A stretch of DNA of 6,270 nucleotides. Origin: Oscillospiraceae bacterium. Its GTDB lineage: Bacteria > Bacillota > Clostridia > Oscillospirales > Ruminococcaceae. Positions 1 to 3,968 of the stretch are shown one piece after another (within the stretch, counting starts at the first letter, position 1; every line of letters begins with the position of its first letter). Location of the stretch: positions 1 to 6,270 of the forward strand of contig JAISVP010000195.1 in assembly GCA_031271475.1 (NCBI GenBank), in the 5' to 3' direction. The notes beneath the pieces were generated by a model, which saw nothing but the letters and a program-made list of their open reading frames with translations, was not told where the DNA came from and searched no databases. A program made the translations under genes and the position numbers.

Positions 1-146
1 AAGCGAATCAGTTCTCCGCGAACCTCCTATACTTCTACAATTACCATAATTACATCAGCTACCTTTCGTACAGAACATATAAGCGAATCAGTTTTTCGCG
101 AACCTCCATACTTTCATAATTACATCAGCCGCCTTCCGTATAGAAT
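1..146. repeat. Two-copy direct repeat, ~80 and ~66 bp
   Basis: Copy 1 spans 1-80 and copy 2 spans 81-146. Both open with AAGCGAATCAGTT followed by a CCGCGAACCT/TCGCGAACCT block, and both continue with ATAATTACATCAGC and a TTCGTA/TTCCGTA-AGAA block. Copy 2 is shorter because of small deletions around positions 107-117. The window begins at the first base of copy 1, so more copies may lie to the left. No frame is open across the units and no transposase is present. The function is unknown. It is an intergenic repeat rather than a CRISPR, because there are no unique spacers between the copies. Confidence 0.75.
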
Positions 147-209
147 TGATGTGGATAAGCCTTTGTATTTTAGCCGCCTTTAAGTTATGCCATGCTGTTA
201 TGCGGCACT

Positions 210-234
210 GTTACGGAGCATTTACGCTCCCGTA
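210..234. repeat. 25-nt interspersed hairpin repeat, copy A
   Basis: This stretch is an imperfect dyad. In the leftward direction it reads TACGGGAGC, then GTAAAT, then GCTCCGTA. A second 25-nt copy with the same ends (GTTACGG...GCTCCCGTA) lies at 981-1005. The sequence on the leftward side of both copies is also related: both have GCAAAGA-ATAT followed by A-rich sequence and AAAGG/AAAGGGG. The two loci therefore look like diverged copies of a longer element. A small leftward reading frame (211-246, 11 codons, GGGGTG upstream of its ATG) lies here but is too short to call a gene. Confidence 0.6.
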
Positions 235-320
235 TTCATTCCACATTGGAATCACCCCTTTTTATTTAACAGTGCACGGGGATATGTCTTTGCATACTTC
301 ACTTTACACTATACTATAAT

Positions 321-404
321 AAAGCTATCATAAAGCTACCATAAAGCTACCATAAAGCTACCATAAAGCTACCATAAAGCTACCATAAAGCTACCATAAA
401 GCTA
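321..404. repeat. 11-bp tandem array, seven units plus a partial
   Basis: Seven complete units of AAAGCTACCAT (the first reads AAAGCTATCAT) run from 321 to 397, followed by a partial AAAGCTA at 398-404. The array then passes directly into two 10-bp units of ATATACAGAT (404-423). Copies 2-7 are identical, which implies recent expansion or contraction by slippage. The array is non-coding, because the 11-bp period breaks any frame. The near-helical period places each A-tract on about the same face of the DNA, which could bend it. That consequence is inference. Confidence 0.9.
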
Positions 405-427
405 TATACAGATATATACAGATATTA

Positions 428-450
428 AAGACACTGCCCGGTACTGTCTT
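428..450 (-). terminator. Weak terminator-like hairpin for leftward transcription
   Basis: AAGACA (428-433) and TGTCTT (445-450) form a 6-bp stem. The arms face each other around a GC-rich centre (CTGCCCGGTAC) that can pair further after one mismatch. Reading leftwards, the stem overlaps the stop codon of the short ORF at 449-517 and is followed by TTAATAT rather than a real T-run. It may be the 3' end of the leftward transcript started at 1133-1161, but as an intrinsic terminator it is weak. Confidence 0.3.
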
Positions 451-517
451 AATTGCCAGCTGTTTGCGAATCCGGGTAACTGCCCGCCAAACGGCTCCGC
501 CGCTTTAATATTCTCAT
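449..517 (-). CDS. Possible 22-residue cationic peptide with a good ribosome binding site
   Basis: This is a very short leftward ORF. It starts with ATG at 517-515, preceded by a strong Shine-Dalgarno sequence (GGGAGGTGG on the minus strand, 523-531) at good spacing. The peptide begins MRILKRRSRL, so its N-terminal half is strongly basic, and it ends in a polar SYPDSQTAGN tail. The open frame continues upstream to an alternative TTG at 631, but that start has poor ribosome binding site spacing, so the ATG is the better choice. Just upstream, CCTCTT (551-546) and AAGAGG (535-530) could form a 6-bp hairpin that ends at the Shine-Dalgarno. I do not recognise the peptide. It may be a leader peptide, a small toxin-like or membrane-active peptide, or chance. 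Confidence 0.2.
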   Translation of the reverse strand: MRILKRRSRLAGSYPDSQTAGN

Positions 518-1126
518 CGGAACCACCTCCCTCTTATTAATAACAAAGAGGTTTTCTATTTTAATAGCAAAAGCTGTTAACGCGGGTTTTCCGAACTCCC
601 GCAAAACCGCATTCGGATTCCGGTAAGCCAATTCCTTCCCGGCAAGCAGCCGGTCTTTATGCGTCTGTGCTCAAAGGTTTTAAGTTAAGATCTTCTGTCT
701 TAACGCAGTCCCGAGCAAGGTCTGCTGTGCCTTTTGGCTTATCGGGACGGCAATCATTTATGTAATCATGTTTTGGTAGATATCAGCTGTACGCTTGCGC
801 ATCGGTTTCTTCACGGATATTGTTCTCACTAAGGAGTGAGTGCGGGGTATGAACCGAATTCAATATCCCCCAGTTTTGTACCGTTTATAAACCGTGCGGC
901 TCAGCGGCCTGCTGTAAATGAATGCCTGCTCCAAATTCTGATTCCGGTTCAACCGTCATAATAACATCGCCGCCTTTCCCGTTACGGGCAGCATTCGCTC
1001 CCGTACCTTTAAGTTTTGCATGAGCAAGAGGATGTGAATATTTCTTTGCTGAAACTTTTGCGTCAAGGGCGCTTGCCTAACTCCGGACGGCCCTTTTTGG
1101 ATGTTTGATCCGTCTCTCTTAACCCT
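451..1126 (-). ncRNA. Candidate long structured leftward RNA
   Basis: Transcription from the leftward promoter at 1133-1161 would enter about 675 nt with no normal-sized gene but many potential helices. They include GCGGG/CCCGC (582-586/598-602), CCGGC/GCCGG (639-643/649-653), and GTTAAGA/TCTTAAC with a 7-nt loop (684-690/698-704). GTCCCGA/TCGGGAC (708-714/742-748) encloses two small hairpins (715-725 and 729-738) in a three-way junction. GGATATTG/CAATATCC (815-822/861-868) encloses CTCACT/AGTGAG (825-830/835-840), and 851-856 can pair with 945-950 as a pseudoknot. I cannot match this to a known family. It could be an ornate large RNA, a long leader for the short ORF at 449-517, or decayed repeat DNA. 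A start-less leftward frame of 63 codons (885-1076) weakens a pure-RNA reading. Confidence 0.25.
981..1005. repeat. 25-nt interspersed hairpin repeat, copy B
   Basis: This is the second copy of the element at 210-234. TACGGG and CCCGTA form the outer 6-bp stem around an AGCGAATGCT centre (leftward reading). It is flanked by GCCGCCTTT on one side and CCTTTAAGTT on the other, and both words also occur near copy A (GCCGCCTTTAAGTT at about 172-185). A related but shorter word (GGAGCGTATACCGCG on the minus strand) appears after proB at about 3835-3849. These are small interspersed elements of unknown origin. Confidence 0.55.
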
Positions 1127-1132
1127 GTATAT

Positions 1133-1161
1133 ATGATAACATATTGTTTAGCGTTTGTCAA
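1133..1161 (-). promoter_or_regulatory. Leftward SigA promoter with extended -10
   Basis: On the minus strand a consensus -35 TTGACA (1161-1156) is separated by exactly 17 nt from TATCAT (1138-1133). TGT precedes the -10 hexamer, giving an extended -10. The predicted start is near 1126. No standard gene lies downstream on that strand. The promoter therefore supports transcription of the structured region 451-1126. It is divergent from the promoter at 1332-1360, about 170 bp away. Confidence 0.65.
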
Positions 1162-1201
1162 GTGTTTATTGCGAAAAATAACCACCAAACTTTCCAAAAG
1201 G

Positions 1202-1224
1202 TTTTTGTGCAAATTGCACAAAAA
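1202..1224. promoter_or_regulatory. Perfect palindrome between divergent promoters, possible operator
   Basis: The arms TTTTTGTGC (1202-1210) and GCACAAAAA (1216-1224) are perfect complements around AAATT. Allowing a single central base, the symmetry extends to 11 bp per arm. In either orientation the T-run precedes the stem and the A-run follows it, so it is not an intrinsic terminator. It lies about 40 bp upstream of the leftward -35 and about 108 bp upstream of the rightward -35. The inner TTGTGC-N5-GCACAA resembles two-fold repressor operators, including Rex-type sites, but its spacing differs by one base from the Rex consensus. Confidence 0.4.
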
Positions 1225-1314
1225 AGCCTGCCTGACATGCCTTGAATTTGTACAAGGGGCTGTAAAAACTTGTTTCTGATAAATTTTATAAAGCCGCATA
1301 AAATATTCTTGAAT

Positions 1315-1360
1315 GTTTTTTAAAAAAACTCTTGACAACCGCAAGTTAGTATGATACAAT
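1315..1360 (+). promoter_or_regulatory. SigA promoter of the DUF1292 gene, with A/T-tract upstream element
   Basis: TTGACA (1332-1337), a 17-nt spacer, TGA and TACAAT (1355-1360) form a near-consensus extended -10 SigA promoter. Immediately upstream, G-T6-A7-C (1315-1329) resembles an UP element. Initiation near 1367 would give a leader of about 50 nt ending in the AAGGAG ribosome binding site (1403-1408). This promoter probably also supplies the 6S-like RNA downstream, because no good promoter is seen directly before that RNA. Confidence 0.85.
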
Positions 1361-1416
1361 AGGAAAAGTGAATATATAGGTCAGTATTATTACAGATTCT
1401 GTAAGGAGAAAAACGT

Positions 1417-1833
1417 ATGAATAACGAAATGGACAGCGGTCAGGAATTTGAAATCTATACCCTTATCGATGAGGACGGCAACGAAAAGGAATTTGAACTG
1501 CTTGATACCCTCGAGGAAGGCGGCGAAACATACTACGCGCTTATGCCTGTGTTAGAAGACGGTGAGGAAATTGATGGCGATGACGATGAGCAGCTTATGG
1601 TGATCGTAAAAGAACAGGACGAAAACGGCGAAACTGTTTTGGCTTCCATAGATGATGACGATGAATTCGACAAAATCGGTCAGATGTTCATTGAACGCCT
1701 TGACGATATGTTTGAAATTGAAGACGACGAAGACGAAAATGAAGACGGTGCCTCTGCCGGTGTTTCCGATGAAGGCGATGACGTCTGTCGGGCTGAGTTT
1801 ACTGCCTTGTGCGTTTATACTGCCGTTATATAA
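1417..1833 (+). CDS. DUF1292 (YrzB-family) acidic protein
   Basis: This 138-residue, strongly acidic cytoplasmic protein has no signal peptide or membrane helix. Residues about 9-104 match the DUF1292/YrzB pattern: FEIYTLIDEDGNEKEFELLDTLEEGGETYYALMP is the recognisable region (residues 11-44), followed by an acidic loop, a (L)MVIVKE strand and a final VLASIDDDDEFDKIG-F segment. The family's biochemical role is unknown. In many Firmicutes it sits beside ruvX/yqgF and mltG-like genes, which are absent here. The ATG at 1417 has AAGGAG eight bases upstream. The family is usually near 90-100 residues, but this protein carries an extra tail after residue 105: a second acidic stretch, then CRAEFTALCVYTAVI. 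That last part is unlike the rest and is encoded by DNA that also forms the 5' strand of a structured RNA, so the natural stop may have been lost or shifted. Confidence 0.85.
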   Translation: MNNEMDSGQEFEIYTLIDEDGNEKEFELLDTLEEGGETYYALMPVLEDGEEIDGDDDEQLMVIVKEQDENGETVLASIDDDDEFDKIGQMFIERLDDMFEIEDDEDENEDGASAGVSDEGDDVCRAEFTALCVYTAVI

Positions 1834-1986
1834 TCCAACAGATATAACTAGGGATTACTGTTCTTGCAGCGGATTGCAGACCTCCCGCATACCTTATACA
1901 GTATGCGGACGTTGGGAGCGCGAAACTGTGAGGCGTTTGCCCACCTGCTACTGCGGGTTTTATTGGGTCGTGTGACGGCAAGGCGG
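1819..1986 (+). ncRNA. 6S-like structured RNA (ssrS candidate)
   Basis: A rod-shaped fold is visible. TGCCGTTATATAATCCAA (1821-1838) pairs with 1963-1980 at 17 of 18 positions, counting G-U pairs. Further in, GCAG 1866-1869 can pair with CTGC 1945-1948, TTGCAG 1874-1879 with CTGTGA 1926-1931, and CTCCC 1882-1886 with GGGAG 1914-1918. The apical stem is CCGCATAC/GTATGCGG (1885-1892/1901-1908). A small GGC-GTTT-GCC hairpin (1932-1941) sits on the 3' side of the central region. A closing stem, a bubble with a 3'-side hairpin, an apical hairpin and a length of 160-190 nt are the hallmarks of 6S RNA, which binds SigA RNA polymerase in stationary phase. An alternative outer helix is ACTGCCTTG 1801-1809 with 1979-1987. 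The RNA overlaps the last codons of the DUF1292 gene and is probably processed from that transcript. The family name is inference from architecture. Confidence 0.5.
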
Positions 1987-2000
1987 TTAATTTTAAAAAA

Positions 2001-2028
2001 ACACCGGATTGTATCCGGGTTTATTTAA
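2001..2028 (+). terminator. Intrinsic terminator after the 6S-like RNA
   Basis: CCGGAT (2004-2009) and ATCCGG (2013-2018) form a perfect stem with a TGT loop. It is followed by GTTTATTTAA and preceded by seven A residues. It closes the DUF1292/6S-like transcription unit about 15 nt after the RNA's closing helix. Confidence 0.8.
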
Positions 2029-2033
2029 TAAAG

Positions 2034-2142
2034 TGAAAATCCAATGTCTTTGCGAAACGGCTTTTTAAGCTGAAATCCGAAGGTCTTGCGAAACGGCTTT
2101 TTAAGCTGAAATCCCGAAGGTCTTGCGAAACGGCTTTTAAGT
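2034..2142. repeat. Tandem repeat A, three 36-37-bp units
   Basis: The units start at 2034, 2071 and 2107. Each reads approximately TGAAATCCGAAGGTCTTGCG followed by AAACGGCTTTTTAAGC. Within a unit, AAATCCG can pair with CGGCTTT after one mismatch, so each unit could form a small stem-loop. The third unit leads into CGGCTTTTAA (2131-2140), which is perfectly inverted as TTAAAAGCCG at 2159-2168 across an 18-nt loop. The array is non-coding, with stops in all frames. Confidence 0.85.
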
Positions 2143-2253
2143 TAACCTCCATCCCCCATTAAAAGCCGAAGGTCTTAGATGTGCGTTTTTCACAGAAATA
2201 AAGGCTGAATATCTTGTTAAGATATTTCTTTGTTCAAAAAAATACGAAATATT
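2143..2253. other. Intergenic stretch with degenerate repeat units and an AT hairpin
   Basis: No gene is visible here. Two decayed units of the neighbouring repeats can be recognised: AAAAGCCGAAGGTCTTAGA at about 2161, and AAAGGCTGAATATCTTG at about 2200. Between them and array B is a perfect hairpin, AATATCTT/AAGATATT, with a GTT loop (2208-2226). It is followed by TCTTTGTTC and could act as a weak terminator or a protein-binding palindrome. A second AT-only hairpin (AAAAATA/TATTTTT) lies at about 2238-2255. I see no convincing promoter. Confidence 0.5.
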
Positions 2254-2400
2254 TTTATGTTTGTGTGATGTGAAAATCTAAACGTCAGTGTTTTTGATGT
2301 TTGTAATTTAAAAACCGAACGTCAGTTATTTTTGATGTTTGTAATTTAAAAACCGAACGTCAATTGTGATGTTTATAACTTAAAAATCCGAATGTCTTTC
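2254..2400. repeat. Tandem repeat B, two near-identical 38-bp units plus diverged copies
   Basis: The units at 2291-2328 and 2329-2366 differ only at their last few bases. Each contains TTTTTGATGTTTGTAATTT and AAAAACCGAACGTCA. Diverged copies precede (2254-2290) and follow (2367-2400). All share AAAA-CCGAA-GTC with repeat A, so 2034-2400 is best seen as one array of about nine units that has split into two subfamilies. Confidence 0.85.
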
Positions 2401-2459
2401 AGGACGGTTTTTCAAAAGAAAGTGCCGGATGTTTTGGGACATTCTGAAATTAAAATCGG

Positions 2460-2500
2460 AAAGCGGGGGGAGACCTCCGCTTTTCTGATGTACCCGGAGG
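2460..2500 (+). promoter_or_regulatory. Terminator-like hairpin with possible Shine-Dalgarno switch
   Basis: Positions 2460-2469 and 2474-2483 form a 10-bp stem (one G-U pair) capped by a GAGA tetraloop and followed by a short T-run (TTTT, 2481-2484, shared with the stem end). The 3' arm contains CCTCC (2474-2478), which is complementary to the GGAGG Shine-Dalgarno (2496-2500) of the next gene. The two pairings are mutually exclusive. The upper hairpin may attenuate transcription or leave the Shine-Dalgarno free, while the alternative pairing would mask it. The structure is directly visible. The regulatory reading is inference. Confidence 0.45.
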
Positions 2501-2505
2501 CTGAA

Positions 2506-2928
2506 ATGGGATTGAATCTTTTTGTCTTGGAATTGCCGCAGCATATCATGTTTGTTATAATATCGGTGTGTTTCTTTTTATTGCAGCTGCTTACCACAAA
2601 GCGCAAGTATAATATCCTTATGCTGATTGCCGTGCCGCTTACGCTTTTTGTGTATGCCTGTGATACAAATCTGACATTTTACGGTCTTGGTATTGCCGAA
2701 CTTGTCTTGCTTGTTATTACTTTCATACTTATGTCAGCTGAAAACAGAAAGGCTAAGAAGCTTAAGGACGAACTTGAAGCACAGGCGGCTCTCCAGTCCG
2801 GGCCTTTGCCGGAATATGCAGGCGCAGGCAGTGCGGAACCGATTGAATTTAACGGCGGCGGGGATGAGTTTTACGCAGCAGATGAGTTCGTTTTTGATGA
2901 ATCAGACGCGGACGGTTGGGAGCAGTAA
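2506..2928 (+). CDS. Small three-helix membrane protein of unknown function
   Basis: This 140-residue protein starts at ATG 2506, with GGAGG five bases upstream. A longer in-frame start at 2392 would lie inside the repeat array and put a terminator-like hairpin in the coding sequence, so it is rejected. Three hydrophobic segments are visible, at residues about 11-27, 35-51 and 57-75. Short basic turns (KRKY, NRKAKK) separate or follow them. After residue 76 comes a charged, possibly coiled segment (KKLKDELEAQ), then a low-complexity acidic tail rich in D/E, G and aromatic residues that ends DADGWEQ. There is no cleavable signal peptide. The stop codon shares its last base with the proB start (TAATG), so translation is likely coupled. 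Association with proline synthesis is inference from position only. I do not recognise a family. Confidence 0.75.
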   Translation: MGLNLFVLELPQHIMFVIISVCFFLLQLLTTKRKYNILMLIAVPLTLFVYACDTNLTFYGLGIAELVLLVITFILMSAENRKAKKLKDELEAQAALQSGPLPEYAGAGSAEPIEFNGGGDEFYAADEFVFDESDADGWEQ

Positions 2929-3794
2929 TGGATATTCAGAAGAAAAAACGCATAGTAATTAAATTGGGTACGTCTACGCTTACCCATGCCACGGGCGGTC
3001 TTAATATAAGGCGTGTTGAGGAACTTGTTAAGATTACCGCCGACTTACATAATTCCGGTAAGGAAATTATAATCGTGTCTTCCGGTGCGGTCGGGCTCGG
3101 ACTTGACAGGCTTAATGTACGCAGTATCCCCGATGATGTCAGCAAGGATCTGATTGTCAGGGCACTGGGCGAAAATGCGCTCGGACTTGACGTGCCGACT
3201 AAACAGGCCGCCGCCGCAATCGGGCAAAGTATGCTTATGCGGATTTATATGGAGTATTTCGGTAAGCACGGCTTGACTGTCGCTCAGATTCTGCTTACAA
3301 AAAAGGAACTTGAAGACAGCGGCTTTAATGACAATACAAAAAATACACTCAAAAGACTTCTTATTTCACGCGTAATTCCAATCATAAACGAGAACGATTC
3401 CGTTGCCACCGAGGAACTCGGAATAGGGGATAACGATACCCTTTCGGCTTGTGCCGCAAAGCTCATAGGGGCGGATTTGCTTGTGATTTTGTCGGATATT
3501 GACGGGCTTTACGATAAAGACCCGCATACGCATAAAGATGCGCGGTTAATCACGGAAGTCACCGATATTTCCGATATTGCGGACTGTGCGGCGGGGCCTT
3601 CCGGACATTTGGGTACCGGGGGAATGGTTACTAAAATAAATGCCGCGAAAATTGCCGCGGAAGCCGGAATTGGTACTGTTATTATGAACGGCTCAAAACC
3701 GGGACTTCTCTATGACCTGTTCGACGGCAAACCCGTTGGAACGGTATTTGCCGGGAGCCTCGCGGGCAAACGCGGAATACGCCCTAATGATTGA
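2928..3794 (+). CDS. proB: Glutamate 5-kinase, PUA-less form
   Basis: ProB phosphorylates L-glutamate with ATP, the first committed step of proline synthesis, in the cytoplasm. The 288-residue product shows the amino acid kinase fold: KLGTSTLT at 12-19 (nucleotide binding), SSGAVGLG at 51-58, KQAAAAIGQ at 92-100, PIINENDSVATEE at 151-163 (glutamate site), GDNDTLSA at 167-174, LSDIDGLYDKDP at 188-199 and LGTGGMVTKI at 228-237. The C-terminal PUA domain of the ~367-residue E. coli enzyme is absent, as in other short forms. ATG 2928 is chosen over an upstream TTG at 2916 because GGGAG precedes it and because of the TAATG coupling with the previous gene. Oddity: 36 residues separate GAV (53-55) from KQ, compared with 18 in the E. 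coli enzyme. The segment includes two copies of a 13-base word (3095-3107 and 3179-3191). Feedback inhibition by proline is expected from the family but not shown here. Confidence 0.95.
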   Translation: MDIQKKKRIVIKLGTSTLTHATGGLNIRRVEELVKITADLHNSGKEIIIVSSGAVGLGLDRLNVRSIPDDVSKDLIVRALGENALGLDVPTKQAAAAIGQSMLMRIYMEYFGKHGLTVAQILLTKKELEDSGFNDNTKNTLKRLLISRVIPIINENDSVATEELGIGDNDTLSACAAKLIGADLLVILSDIDGLYDKDPHTHKDARLITEVTDISDIADCAAGPSGHLGTGGMVTKINAAKIAAEAGIGTVIMNGSKPGLLYDLFDGKPVGTVFAGSLAGKRGIRPND

Positions 3795-3947
3795 CTTAAT
3801 TATTGCCGCAAGGTACCAGCCCACGCGGGCAAACGCGGTATACGCTCCTGTAAGCTTTTTTAACTGACGCGGTAACAATAACGGTGCGGCGATTCAGAAA
3901 CACACAGGTACAGAAAACGCAATATGCCTGCCGGGGCTCCCGGCAAA
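3747..3947. repeat. Small repeat structure spanning the proB end and proB-proA gap
   Basis: TTTGCCGGGAGCC (3747-3759, inside proB) is perfectly inverted as GGCTCCCGGCAAA at 3935-3947, giving 13-bp ends about 201 bp apart. Inside lies a direct repeat of 22 bp with one mismatch (CGCGGGCAAACGCGG then A/T then ATACGC) at 3761-3782 and 3824-3845. The right end is itself a perfect hairpin (TGCCGGG/CCCGGCA, 3929-3935/3939-3945, loop GCT). The rest of the gap has no ORF and no clear promoter. This may be a small non-autonomous element that supplied the last ~15 codons of proB. No target-site duplication was confirmed. Confidence 0.5.
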
Positions 3948-3968
3948 GAAACAAAGAAAGGGGAAAAT

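Noticed and set aside
860..910. Group II intron domain V-like words (GAGCCG ... CGGTAC) on the minus strand
   Set aside because: The spacing and catalytic triad do not fit a 34-nt domain V, and no intron-encoded protein is present.
1063..1359. 98-codon leftward open frame
   Set aside because: It covers both divergent promoters, the palindrome and the AT-rich upstream element, has no ribosome binding site and has a low-quality composition.
1807..1834. TTGTGC-N16-TATAAT as a dedicated promoter for the 6S-like RNA
   Set aside because: The -35 matches at only three positions, and the hexamers lie within the RNA's own closing helix. A start near 1841 would remove the 5' strand of that helix.
2034..2400. 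CRISPR array
   Set aside because: The units are directly adjacent, diverged and have no unique spacers. No cas genes are present.
2392..2505. Longer start for the membrane protein
   Set aside because: The start codon lies in the last unit of the tandem array, and the extension would contain the GNRA-loop hairpin. ATG 2506 has a clear GGAGG.
3924..3968. Longer non-ATG start for proA
   Set aside because: It would translate a perfect GC hairpin. ATG 3969 has an AAAGGGG ribosome binding site and gives the standard family length.
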